From positions 8,551,501-8,615,500 of the forward strand of contig CP107926.1 of the NCBI GenBank assembly GCA_036015235.1: a stretch of 64,000 bases of DNA. Reading direction: 5' to 3'. Shown piece by piece: positions 8,572 through 17,084 of the stretch (position 1 is its first letter; each line of letters starts with the position of its first letter). The notes beneath the pieces were generated by a model. That model was not told the DNA's origin. It worked only from the letters and a program-made list of their open reading frames with translations, and made no database searches. Position numbers and translations under genes: made by a program. The stretch comes from Streptomyces sp. NBC_00433. GTDB lineage: Bacteria; Actinomycetota; Actinomycetes; Streptomycetales; Streptomycetaceae.

Positions 8572-9891
8572 TCAGGTGCGGTAGCGGTCGAAGACCCGGT
8601 TGCCGTCGCGCACCAGCTTCTTGCGCAGCGAGTCCAGGCCGATGCCGCCGCTGAAGAACTGCTGCAGGGCGGGGGTGGCGACCTTGTCCGACCACTCGGG
8701 ATAGCCGCGCCTGCCCAGCGCGGGGGAGGCCACCAGATGCGCGGCCACCGACATGCCCGTGCTCCAGCCGAGCTTGTCCGTGGTCAGCGACGGATCGCGC
8801 AGCGCCTCGGTGGCGGTCGGGGCCATCCAGTCGCCCCTGGCCAGCTCCACCAGCGGGCCGGTCTGCGTCATGAAGTCGATGAAGGCCGCGGCCTCCGCCT
8901 TGTGCCCGCAGTCCTTGGACACCGACAGCGTCTGCGGGCTGACGCCCTGCGCGCGCCCGCCGTCCGGGGCGCCGGCGCCGACGGGCAGCGGCAGGGTGAC
9001 CCAGTCGAAGCGGGCGGGCGCCTGCTGCTGTATCTGCTGCCGGTAGGACAGGTTGAGCGGCAGCATCGCGTAGCGCCCCGCGAAGAAGCCGGGCAGCGTG
9101 TCGCCGCCGCTCATGCCCAGCGCGCTTGCCGGCGCCGACCTGTCCGTGCCGACCTGGCGGCGTACCAGCTCGGCGAAGGCCGAGTCCGCCTGGTCCAGGC
9201 GGACTTCGGTGCCCCCGTCGTCCTTGCGGTAGAGGATCCTGCCGCCGGTGGTCAGCGAGAGATTCAGCGTCACGCTGACCGGTGAACTCATCGGCCAGGC
9301 CACGCCGTAGCGCTCGCCGGCTCCGCCGGGGCGCGACAGCTCCTTGGCGATGTCCTCGAACTCGTCCCACGTCCACGGCTTCGCGGCGTCCGGCAGTTCG
9401 ATGCCCGCCTCGGCCAGGAGCGTGCGGTTGGCGATCAGCACCCGCGGCTCCTGCAGGAAGGGCACGCCGTACAGCCCCCCGTCGAAGCGGGCCATGTCCC
9501 AGGCGGCGGACGGGATACGGCTCTGTGCCGCCGCGGGCAGCAGGCGCGTCAGGTCGGCGAGGTAGCCGCCGGAACCGAAGTCGGTGAGGTCGTTGCCCTC
9601 GTCGTGGATGATGTCGGGCGCCGCGCCGCCCTCGAAGGACGTGAGCAGCTGGTCGTGGACGTCGTCCCAACTGCCCTGCACATAGCGGACCCGCACCTCG
9701 GGGTGCGCGGAATTCCACTGCGCCACCAGCGCCTTGTTGGCCTTGACCGACTCCTCCTGCCAGGCCAGCGACAGGAAGTCCAGGGTGGGCGCACCGGAGG
9801 CGGCCGACGAGCCGCAGCCGGACAGCAGGGCGGCGGAACCAGCGGCGGCGGCGGTCGCGGCGGCGCCGGTGAGCAGGCCGCGGCGGCGCAT
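8572..9891 (-). CDS. sugar ABC transporter substrate-binding lipoprotein (CUT1 type)
   Basis: This is an extracytoplasmic solute-binding protein of the MalE/UgpB class (439 residues). It has a twin-arginine-like start (MRRRGLL), a hydrophobic segment and a lipobox LLSGC with the lipidated Cys at residue 26. The mature part shows family features such as PEVRVRYVQGSWDD and GGAAPDIIHDEG, and later GVSPQTLSVSKDC. The start overlaps the permease stop by one base (TGATG). It should capture the operon's substrate at the cell surface. The ligand cannot be read from sequence; the four ARH genes suggest a ribosylated molecule. Confidence 0.92.
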   Translation of the reverse strand: MRRRGLLTGAAATAAAAGSAALLSGCGSSAASGAPTLDFLSLAWQEESVKANKALVAQWNSAHPEVRVRYVQGSWDDVHDQLLTSFEGGAAPDIIHDEGNDLTDFGSGGYLADLTRLLPAAAQSRIPSAAWDMARFDGGLYGVPFLQEPRVLIANRTLLAEAGIELPDAAKPWTWDEFEDIAKELSRPGGAGERYGVAWPMSSPVSVTLNLSLTTGGRILYRKDDGGTEVRLDQADSAFAELVRRQVGTDRSAPASALGMSGGDTLPGFFAGRYAMLPLNLSYRQQIQQQAPARFDWVTLPLPVGAGAPDGGRAQGVSPQTLSVSKDCGHKAEAAAFIDFMTQTGPLVELARGDWMAPTATEALRDPSLTTDKLGWSTGMSVAAHLVASPALGRRGYPEWSDKVATPALQQFFSGGIGLDSLRKKLVRDGNRVFDRYRT

Positions 9892-10802
9892 CAGCCCTTC
9901 ACCGCCCCGGACAGCATCCCGCTGACCAGGCGCTTTTGCAGCAGCGCGAAGAAGACCAGGCTGGGGATGGTGGCGAGCAGCGACGCGGCGGCCAGCGGGC
10001 CGAGGTCCGCGGCGCCCTCGGCACCGGTGAAATGGGTGAGGATCACGGACATCGTCTGCTTCTCCGGCGACTTGAGCAGGACCAGGGCGAAGAAGAACTC
10101 GTTCCAGGCGGTGACGAAGGCGAACATCAGGGTCGCGATCAGCCCGGGAGCCAGCAGCGGAAGGACCACGCTGCGCAGCGTCCGCAGCCGCCCGCAGCCG
10201 TCGATCGCGGCGGCCTCCTCCAGCGACACGGGTACCGCTCTGACGTAGCTCTGCAGCATCCACAGCACGAAGGGGAGCGTCCACACCACGTAAACGACGA
10301 CCAGACCGGGGCGGGAGTCGATCAGGTGCAGATTTTTGAGCACCATGAACAACGGGATGATGATCAGCACCAGCGGGAACATCTGGCTGACCAGGATCCA
10401 GCCGGTGCCGGCCCGGCTGACCGCGCCCTTGAACCGCACCATCGCGTAGGCGGCGGGCACCGCGACCGCCACCGAGACGATCGCGGCGGCCCCGGCCACC
10501 AGCAGGCTGTTGAGCGCCGCGTGCAGCAGCGGCTGCTCGTCGAGCGCGGTACGGAAATTGCCCAGCGTCGGATGCCGCGGCAGCCAGGTCGGGTCGACGG
10601 AGCCCAGCTCCCTGGGCGACTTGAAGGCGGTGGAGATCAGCCACAGCAGCGGGAAGGCCAGGAAGACGAGATAGCACAGCAGCGCCGCGTACTGCCCGGT
10701 CCGGCCCGCGCGGCGGCGCAATGCCCGCCGGACGGGGCTCGGTCGGGGCAGGGGGACGGGCCGCGGGGCGGCCTGCTCGGAGGCGGGTACGGCGGAGCTC
10801 AC
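9891..10802 (-). CDS. sugar ABC transporter permease, MalG-like
   Basis: This is an inner-membrane permease of 303 residues with six predicted membrane segments and the ATPase-docking EAA loop (EEAAAIDGCGRLRTLRSVVL). The N-terminus is Pro/Arg-rich and cytoplasmic. The GTG start at 10802 forms a GTGA overlap with the first permease gene. It pairs with the MalF-like protein to form the channel of a CUT1 importer. No ATPase gene lies nearby, so it presumably uses a shared MsiK-type ATPase, as other Streptomyces sugar importers do. Confidence 0.93.
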   Translation of the reverse strand: MSSAVPASEQAAPRPVPLPRPSPVRRALRRRAGRTGQYAALLCYLVFLAFPLLWLISTAFKSPRELGSVDPTWLPRHPTLGNFRTALDEQPLLHAALNSLLVAGAAAIVSVAVAVPAAYAMVRFKGAVSRAGTGWILVSQMFPLVLIIIPLFMVLKNLHLIDSRPGLVVVYVVWTLPFVLWMLQSYVRAVPVSLEEAAAIDGCGRLRTLRSVVLPLLAPGLIATLMFAFVTAWNEFFFALVLLKSPEKQTMSVILTHFTGAEGAADLGPLAAASLLATIPSLVFFALLQKRLVSGMLSGAVKG

Positions 10803-11752
10803 TGGTCGGCCTCCTTGAGACGGTTGCGCAGGAAGACGGTGAGCAGCACGGCGATCACCGCGACCATCACCAGGCCCATGGCCGCCGCATAGCCGAACTG
10901 CCCGTAGCGGAAGGCCTCCTCGTAGGCGAAGAGGGTCGGCAGCCGGGTCTTGCCGCCGGGGCCGCCGCTGGTCAGCACGTACACCAGGCCGAAGGAGTTG
11001 AAATTCCAGATGAAGTTGAGCGCGGTGATGGACAGCACCACCGGCTTGAGCGTCGGCCAGGTCACGGTGGTGAAGCGGCGCCAGGCCCCTGCTCCGTCGA
11101 TGGCGGCCGCCTCGTGCAATTCCAGCGGTACGTTCTGCAGGCCGGCCAGCAGCACCACGGTGGTCTGCGGCATGCCGAACCACACGCCCACCACGATCAC
11201 CGCGGGCAGCGCGAGCGACAGGCCGGACAGCCAGTCGGTGTGCCCGGACGACAGGTGCAGGTGCCGCAGCGTGTTGTTGAGGATGCCCGCGTCCGGGTTG
11301 TAGACCAGCCGCCACATGATGCCGACCACGACCTCCGGCATCGCCCACGGCACCAGCGCCAGGGTGCGGGCCAGCCAGCGGAAGCGCAGGTTCTGGTCGA
11401 GCAGCAGCGCCAGGCCCAGCGCCAGCAGCAGTTGCAGGGCGGTCACGCAGACCGCCCAGATCAGGCCGATCCTGAACGAGTCCCAGAACAGCGAGTCGAG
11501 CCGCAGGTCCGCGAAATTGCGCACGCCGGTGAAGGACGTGGAGCGGGTGACGCCCGACTGGGCGTCGGTGAAGGCCAGCGAGATGCCGTAGAGCAGCGGT
11601 CCGACGCTCAGCACCAGCACGGGTATCAGCGCGGGCAGCAGCAGGAACCAGGCGTCCCGGTCCAGGCCGAGCATCCGGCGGCGGGCGGCCGCCGTACGCG
11701 GCGGGGGAGTGCCGGCGCCCGGCCGGGGCTGGGCCGCCGTGGCGGCGGTCAT
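10799..11752 (-). CDS. sugar ABC transporter permease, MalF-like
   Basis: This is the partner permease of 317 residues with six predicted membrane helices, the first beginning at WFLLLPALIPVLVLSV. It has the EAA loop HEAAAIDGAGAWRRFTTVTW and the typical late block LTSGGPGGKT. The ATG start (11752) overlaps the regulator stop as ATGA, so the repressor and the transporter share one transcript. It is membrane-embedded and acts with the MalG-like subunit in import of the unknown glycoside. Confidence 0.93.
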   Translation of the reverse strand: MTAATAAQPRPGAGTPPPRTAAARRRMLGLDRDAWFLLLPALIPVLVLSVGPLLYGISLAFTDAQSGVTRSTSFTGVRNFADLRLDSLFWDSFRIGLIWAVCVTALQLLLALGLALLLDQNLRFRWLARTLALVPWAMPEVVVGIMWRLVYNPDAGILNNTLRHLHLSSGHTDWLSGLSLALPAVIVVGVWFGMPQTTVVLLAGLQNVPLELHEAAAIDGAGAWRRFTTVTWPTLKPVVLSITALNFIWNFNSFGLVYVLTSGGPGGKTRLPTLFAYEEAFRYGQFGYAAAMGLVMVAVIAVLLTVFLRNRLKEADQ

Positions 11753-12804
11753 GACGCGCCCGCCGCGACAGCGGCGCCCGCGGACCTGATCCGCGCGCCG
11801 GTGGTCGACTCGCGAACCACGAGCCGGGGTGCGACCGTCTCGCAGCGCACCTCGTGGTCGCCGCCGTCGAGCCGGGCGACCAGCATCTCGGCGGCGAGCC
11901 TGCCCCTTTCCGCCGACCCCAGGTCCACGCTGGTCAGCGCCGGATGGCCGGCCCTGGCCAGCTCGCTGTCGTCCATCCCCACCACCGCCAGGTCGTCGGG
12001 TATGCGCAGGTCCCGGTCGTGCGCGGCATGGGCGGCGCCCAGCGCCAGCTGGTCGTTGGCGCAGAAGACGCTGTCGATGCCCGGGTGCGCGTCCAGCAGC
12101 CGGTGGGCGGCCAGCGCGCCGGCCTCGATGCCGAAGTCGGTGGTCACGGTGAGCGCCGGGTCGGGTACGAGGCCGGCCTCGCGCAGCGCCGTCTCGTAGC
12201 CGATCCTGCGGTTGCGCCCGGGGACGGTGTCCGACGGGCCGTTGATGAAGGCGATCCGCCGCCGGCCGCGCTCCATCAGGTGCCGCACCGCGAGCAGGGT
12301 GCCCGACACAGAGTCGGCCCGCACGCTGTCGACCGCGGCCGCGCCGGGCAGCGACCCGATGACCACCACCGGGCGGGCGGCGCGCGCCAGCACCTCCAGA
12401 TGCGCGTCGGTCACCCGTATCGGACACAGGATCAGCCCGTCGCTGGTCCTGTCGGCGAGGCTGCGCACGACGTCCAGCTCGTCCTCGGCGACGGCGTCGG
12501 TGGAGTGCAGCAGCAGCCGGTATCCCAGCGGCTTGGTGACGGCCTGTATCTGCCGGACCATCGAGACATAGGCCGGGTTGCCCACGTCGGGCATGGCGAA
12601 GGTCAGCTGCCGTGTACGCCCGCCCTTGAGGGACCTGGCCACCCCGTTGGGCACGTAGCCCAGTTCGGCCGCGGCCTGCTCGACCCGCCGGACAGTGTTG
12701 GGACGAGCCCCGTGACCATTGAGAACGCGCGAGACCGAGGCGATCGACACTCCCGCCCGCACGGCGATCGTCTCCACGGTGGGCGGTCCGCCCGAAGTCG
12801 TCAT
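11749..12804 (-). CDS. LacI-family transcriptional repressor of the ribosyl-compound operon
   Basis: This is a 351-residue regulator with an N-terminal helix-turn-helix (VETIAVRAGVSIASVSRVLN, residues 10-29), the hinge block GYVPNGVARSLK and a periplasmic-binding-like effector domain (VFCANDQLALGAAHA, VVGMDDSELA). The start at 12804 was chosen because it begins just before the HTH; an upstream extension would read through the operator. It is the first gene of the operon and sits 29 bases from a perfect palindrome, so autoregulation is likely. The inducer is probably the imported compound or a breakdown product. Confidence 0.92.
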   Translation of the reverse strand: MTTSGGPPTVETIAVRAGVSIASVSRVLNGHGARPNTVRRVEQAAAELGYVPNGVARSLKGGRTRQLTFAMPDVGNPAYVSMVRQIQAVTKPLGYRLLLHSTDAVAEDELDVVRSLADRTSDGLILCPIRVTDAHLEVLARAARPVVVIGSLPGAAAVDSVRADSVSGTLLAVRHLMERGRRRIAFINGPSDTVPGRNRRIGYETALREAGLVPDPALTVTTDFGIEAGALAAHRLLDAHPGIDSVFCANDQLALGAAHAAHDRDLRIPDDLAVVGMDDSELARAGHPALTSVDLGSAERGRLAAEMLVARLDGGDHEVRCETVAPRLVVRESTTGARIRSAGAAVAAGAS

Positions 12805-12832
12805 GGTGGTCCCCTTGCTGGCCGGCGGCAAA

Positions 12833-12848
12833 CTGTAAACGTTTACAG
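12833..12848. promoter_or_regulatory. LacI-type operator
   Basis: CTGTAAACGTTTACAG is a perfect 16-bp palindrome with the central CG expected for LacI-family operators. It lies between the candidate promoter and the regulator's start codon. Binding there would block the whole operon. Confidence 0.85.
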
Positions 12849-12891
12849 AACGATCCTTTTCCCGCCCCTCACGGGAGCAGCAGTTTCCGCA

Positions 12892-12921
12892 ATGTTGCGC
12901 GGACGTTTCACTGACGGTCAA
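12892..12921 (-). promoter_or_regulatory. candidate vegetative promoter of the operon
   Basis: On the minus strand TTGACC (12921-12916) is followed after 18 bases by CAACAT (12897-12892). The -35 is good and the -10 is weak. Transcription would begin near 12885, just ahead of the operator. Confidence 0.42.
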
Positions 12922-12926
12922 TCAAT

Positions 12927-12942
12927 TGTGACCTAGATCACC
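12927..12942. promoter_or_regulatory. Crp-like site
   Basis: TGTGACCTAGATCACC matches the TGTGA-N6-TCACA pattern in all but the last base. It lies immediately upstream of the candidate -35. Streptomyces Crp recognises a related sequence, so activation or carbon-state input is possible. Confidence 0.45.
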
Positions 12943-13009
12943 ACCCGGAGGGAAGCGTTCGGGGAAATCTTGTCCGGAGCGCGATCTTCGGAGCGCCTCG
13001 GCCGAGCCT

Positions 13010-13036
13010 GTCCGCGGCGCGATGTGCGCCGCGGAC
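13010..13036. terminator. strong terminator hairpin after the DapA-family gene
   Basis: GTCCGCGGCGC (13010-13020) pairs perfectly with GCGCCGCGGAC (13026-13036) around a five-base loop. It begins nine bases past the stop of the minus-strand aldolase gene. It should insulate that gene from the lacI operon. Confidence 0.8.
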
Positions 13037-13044
13037 GACGGGGG

Positions 13045-13962
13045 TCACCGGACCGGGGCGAGGCCTGCGGCGGCGACCAGGCCGGCGACCGCCCGCGACT
13101 CGGCGTCCGTCAGCGGCAGCAACGGCGCCTGGGTGTGGGCGTGCCTGATCACCCCGCGGGCGACCAGCGCGGCCTTGAAGGCGCCGAGCGCGCCCGACAT
13201 CCGGCCCACCCGGCCGCGGTCGGCGACCTCGATGATGCCGAACAGCTCGGTCAGCCGCCGCTGTTCGGCCCGCGCGGCAGCGGCGTCACCGGACCGCGCG
13301 GCCTCGTAGAGCCTCACGTAGCCGTGCGGGTCGACATTGCCCAGGCCGGGCACGATGCCGTCGGCGCCGCGCACCATCGCCAGGTCCGCCAGCGTCTCGG
13401 AGCCGGTGAGGCAGCCCGCGCCGCTGCCCGCCGTCAGGTCCAACACCCGCTGGAAGGACTCCAGGTCGCCCGAGGAGTCCTTGACCGCCGCGATCACCTC
13501 GGCCTGCGCCAGCTCGCCGAGCAGCGCGGGCGGGAGCTTGTAGCCGACGTTCGACGGGATGTCGTAGGCCACGACGGGCAGTTCGAGCGCCGCGTGCAGC
13601 AGCTCGTAGTGCGCCCTGACCTCGGCCTCGCCGACCCCGACGTAGAAGGGCGCGGTCACCACCACCGCGTCGGCCCCCAGCGCCTGGGCGCGCCGGGCGT
13701 GTTCGAGCACCCGCCGGGTGCCGGTGTCGATCGCGCCGGCCAGCACCGGGACCTGCCCGGCGGCGGTGGCGACGACCGTACGCAGCGCGGTGTCCCGCGC
13801 CGTGTCGGTGAGTTGGGCGATCTCCCCGGTCGATCCGCCGACGAAGAGGCCGTGCACCCCGGCGTCGAGCAGGAAGCCGGCGAGGCGTTCGAGCGAGGCG
13901 GTGTCCACCTCCCCGTCCTCGGTCAGCGGGGTGCACAGGGGAGGGACGACTCCGTGGAACAT
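13045..13962 (-). CDS. DapA-family aldolase/dehydratase
   Basis: This is a 305-residue TIM-barrel enzyme of the dihydrodipicolinate synthase / N-acetylneuraminate lyase family, forming a Schiff base with pyruvate or a keto-acid. Seen: TPLTEDGEVD (11-20), GGSTGE (43-48), the Tyr in VVAYDIPSNVG (Y133) and the Schiff-base Lys in IAAVKDSSGD (K161). The start at 13962 was preferred over a GTG at 14028 because GAGAAGG lies at proper spacing. It is transcribed alone, with its own terminator. The absence of other lysine genes suggests a sugar-acid or catabolic aldolase rather than DapA itself. Confidence 0.88.
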   Translation of the reverse strand: MFHGVVPPLCTPLTEDGEVDTASLERLAGFLLDAGVHGLFVGGSTGEIAQLTDTARDTALRTVVATAAGQVPVLAGAIDTGTRRVLEHARRAQALGADAVVVTAPFYVGVGEAEVRAHYELLHAALELPVVAYDIPSNVGYKLPPALLGELAQAEVIAAVKDSSGDLESFQRVLDLTAGSGAGCLTGSETLADLAMVRGADGIVPGLGNVDPHGYVRLYEAARSGDAAAARAEQRRLTELFGIIEVADRGRVGRMSGALGAFKAALVARGVIRHAHTQAPLLPLTDAESRAVAGLVAAAGLAPVR

Positions 13963-14329
13963 CCAGACCTTCTCACTCGCCGGGGACGCGGTCGCTGCGG
14001 ATTTTCCGGGAACTGTAGAGGCGCCCACCTCTCCGCCGCGCCCTGCGCGCGGGCGGCACGTCGAAGCCGGTCCGCAGCCGCGGCCGCGGACCGGGTCTTA
14101 CGCACGCGGGCCGGTATTCCGACGCGGGGCGCGGTCGAGACCCGGCTCCCGGGTATGTACCGCGGCTCGTGATAGCCCCGGTCGTCCGCCGAGCCGCGGC
14201 AGTCCGGGCCCGCGGTGACCGGGTGGTGGATCACCGGTCCACCACGAGCCCCCACCCGCGATACTCGACGCCAGCGGTGTGCCGGGGAAGCCCGGGTGCC
14301 GCGCCCGGCCGACCGGAGGAGCGCCCCGC
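13963..14329. other. divergent intergenic region
   Basis: This 367-base gap separates the minus-strand aldolase from the plus-strand FUSC gene and must hold both promoters. I could not fix either one. The only clear structure is the inverted repeat at 14223-14245. No credible gene is seen. Confidence 0.6.
14223..14245. promoter_or_regulatory. inverted repeat, possible operator
   Basis: GTGGTGGA (14223-14230) and TCCACCAC (14238-14245) form a perfect 8-bp inverted repeat with a seven-base spacer, about 85 bases before the FUSC start. It could bind a dimeric regulator. No regulator gene is adjacent. Confidence 0.4.
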
Positions 14330-16630
14330 ATGGACACCCCGACCCGTGACCCGAGCGGCGCCCGCCGCGCGCTACGGGCACTGCCGGCCAGGCTGCGGGC
14401 CAAGGACCCGGGGCTGGCCGCCACCCGCAGGGCCGCCCGCGGCGCCATCGTGATGCCCGCGCTGTTCGCGCTGTGCAGCGAGGGCATCGGCTCGCCCGCC
14501 ATGGCCGGCTTCGCCGCCTTCGGCGCCTTCTCGATGCTGCTGCTCGTCGACTTCAGCGGGCCCGTGGTGCAGCGGCTGCGCGCCCACGCCGCCCTCGCCG
14601 TCGCCTGGGCGGGGATGATCTGCCTGGGCACCGCGGTCTCCCGGGTGACCTGGCTGAGCGTGGCCATCATGGTCGTGATCGGCTTCCTGGTGCTCTTCTC
14701 CGGCATCGTCAGCTCCGTGCTGGCCGGCGCCACGACCGCGCTGCTGCTCGGCTTCATCCTGCCGGTGTCGCTGGCCGCCCCGATGTCCGCGCTGCCCGAC
14801 CGGCTTGCGGGCGCCGGACTCGCCGCCGCCGCCTCGATGCTCGCCGTCACCCTGCTGTGGCCGCGCCCCTCCACCGACCCGCTGAGCGCGCCCGCCGCCG
14901 CCGTCTGCAGGGCGGTCGCCCTACGGCTGCGCGTGGACGCCGCCCTGGTGCTCGGCCCGGACGTACCCACCGCCGAGGACTGCGAGGCCGCGACCGCGGG
15001 CGCCGCCGGCGCCGCGGAACGGCTCCGCCGCGCCTTCGACTCCACGCCCTACCGCCCCACCGGCCTGTCCACCGGGGCCCGCGCCCTGGTCCGGCTGGTC
15101 GACGAGCTGACCTGGCTGACCGCGATCGTCGCCCACAGCGGCACCCCGCAGGACACCGCCCGCGGCCACGTGGCCGCGCCCTGCCTGGCCAAGCGGGCCG
15201 CCGCGCACGCCCTGGACGAGGCCGCCGACCTGCTGGAGGGCCGGCACACCGACCCCGCACCGCTGCGCGCCGCCGTCGAGGAGCTGCGCAAGGCGCTGGA
15301 CGCCACGGAGCACGACGCCACCACCCGGCTGCCGGGCGGGCACGCCGTGCCCGACGGCGACCAGGAGGTCACCGACTTCCTCAGCTCGCTCGACGTCTCC
15401 TTCCGCGCCCAGGAACTGGGCTTCGCCGTCCTGCAGATCGCCGCCAACGTCGACCTCGCCGCCGCCGCCGACCGCCGCGGCTGGGCCGACCGGCTGCTCG
15501 GCCGCGAGCCCGGCGGCCTGGCCCACCCGCTCGCCGCCGCCCGCGAGCGCGCCGCCGCGCACGTCGACCCGCACTCGGTGTGGCTGCACAACAGCGTCCG
15601 CGGCGCCGTCGGCCTCGGCCTCGCGATTGCCCTCACCGACGTGACCACCGTCCAGCACTCCTTCTGGGTGGTGCTCGGCGCCCTGTCCGTACTGCGCTCC
15701 AACGCCCTGAACACCGGCCAGAACGCGATAAGGGGGCTGGCCGGCACGGTCGCCGGCTCGATCGTCGGAGCGGCGCTGCTCCAACTCATCGGCCACAACA
15801 GCGTCCTGCTCTGGTTCCTGCTGCCGCTCGCCGTCCTGATCGCCGGTGTCGCACCGGCCGCGATCTCCTTCGCCGCGGGCCAGGCCGCCTTCACCGTCAC
15901 CCTGGTGATCCTCTTCAACATCGGCCAGATCCCCGACTGGCACGTCGGCCTCTTCCGCGTCGAGGACATCGCGCTCGGCTGCGCGGTCAGCATCGTGGTC
16001 GGCCTCTTCTTCTGGCCGCGCGGCGCCTCCGCGGCAGTGGGCAAGGCCCTGGCGGAGGCGTACGCCGACAGCGCCGACTACCTGGCAGGAGCCGTCGACT
16101 ACGCGGTCGGCTGCTGCACCGCGGGCCCGGAACCGGCCGCGGTCCCGCTGGCCGCCGGGCGGCAGGCCGCCGCCGCGGCCCGGCGGCTCGACGACGCCTT
16201 CCGCAGCTACCTTGCCGAGCGCGGACCCAAGCCCGTACCGCTCGCGGAGATGACCACGCTCGTCACCGGCGTCGTGGGCCTGCGGCTCGCCGCGGACGCG
16301 GTGCTCGGCATGTGGCAGCGGGCGGGCGACGCCCACAGCGATTCCGAGCGGGCCGCGGCACGCTCCGAACTGCTGTCCGGCGCCGACCGCGTCTCGGCCT
16401 GGTACCACGGCCTCGCCGACGGCCTCGACGGCCGCCACCCGGTCCCCGCCCCCCTCCCGCAGGACCTCGCGGCCGACGGCCGCCTCGTCGAGGCGGTCCA
16501 CCGCGACCTGCGCGACGAACGCGGCCGGGCGACCGCGACAGCCGTCCGCATCATATGGACCGGCGACCACCTCGACGCGGCCCGCCGCCTCCAGACCTCC
16601 CTGGCGACGGCAGCCCACGCCCTGCCCTGA
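14330..16630 (+). CDS. FUSC family membrane transporter
   Basis: This is a 766-residue integral membrane protein of the fusaric-acid-resistance/aromatic acid exporter type. Two groups of hydrophobic helices (roughly residues 35-185 and 420-580) are each followed by a long soluble helical region, and the second contains the FUSC-type segment around VQHSFWVVLGALSVLRSNA. The ATG at 14330 has GGAGGA eight to nine bases upstream; upstream extension is unlikely. It probably exports aromatic acids or other toxic anions. It is a single gene with no partner subunits. Confidence 0.87.
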   Translation: MDTPTRDPSGARRALRALPARLRAKDPGLAATRRAARGAIVMPALFALCSEGIGSPAMAGFAAFGAFSMLLLVDFSGPVVQRLRAHAALAVAWAGMICLGTAVSRVTWLSVAIMVVIGFLVLFSGIVSSVLAGATTALLLGFILPVSLAAPMSALPDRLAGAGLAAAASMLAVTLLWPRPSTDPLSAPAAAVCRAVALRLRVDAALVLGPDVPTAEDCEAATAGAAGAAERLRRAFDSTPYRPTGLSTGARALVRLVDELTWLTAIVAHSGTPQDTARGHVAAPCLAKRAAAHALDEAADLLEGRHTDPAPLRAAVEELRKALDATEHDATTRLPGGHAVPDGDQEVTDFLSSLDVSFRAQELGFAVLQIAANVDLAAAADRRGWADRLLGREPGGLAHPLAAARERAAAHVDPHSVWLHNSVRGAVGLGLAIALTDVTTVQHSFWVVLGALSVLRSNALNTGQNAIRGLAGTVAGSIVGAALLQLIGHNSVLLWFLLPLAVLIAGVAPAAISFAAGQAAFTVTLVILFNIGQIPDWHVGLFRVEDIALGCAVSIVVGLFFWPRGASAAVGKALAEAYADSADYLAGAVDYAVGCCTAGPEPAAVPLAAGRQAAAAARRLDDAFRSYLAERGPKPVPLAEMTTLVTGVVGLRLAADAVLGMWQRAGDAHSDSERAAARSELLSGADRVSAWYHGLADGLDGRHPVPAPLPQDLAADGRLVEAVHRDLRDERGRATATAVRIIWTGDHLDAARRLQTSLATAAHALP

Positions 16631-17084
16631 ACGACCGCCTCCGACAGCCCGCCGGTTCACGCGGCCCGCACCGCACGCCTGAACGGTCGCCTCCCGGGCC
16701 GTCGTGGCCGGGGCGGCGGGCTCCGGCCCTGCGGCCGGTCCTGGCCAGACGTCGGGCTGCCCGGGGCATGGCGCCGGCCGTGGGCTTCGGCGCGGCTGAC
16801 TGTGCTGGGGACGGCCCACGGCCTTGACCCGAACGGCCGGCCCAGGCCCGGCCGGGGCCCGTCATGGCTCGGGCGGGCCGCCCCGGTGCGCCTGCCCGGC
16901 GCGGTGCGACGCGCCCGCGGAGGGCGGCGCGGGGGACGGTCCCGGCGGTCGGTCCCGGTCGGCGGGACTTTCCCTCCCGTCCTTACGCCGTGTCGAGTGG
17001 TCCCGGCCCCGCCCGTGCGGCGAGAGTCGACCGTGGCGGGCCGTTCCCGCCGCCGTACCGCCGCTGCGAGCTGCGAGGTCGCCG
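16631..17084. other. intergenic region without a supported gene
   Basis: This 454-base GC-rich stretch lies between two plus-strand membrane-protein genes. Open frames on both strands lack start signals and family resemblance. CTGAACGACCGCCTCC (near 16628) recurs with two changes near 16678, echoing the repeat at 24066. The promoter of the next gene should lie near its 3' end. Confidence 0.6.
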
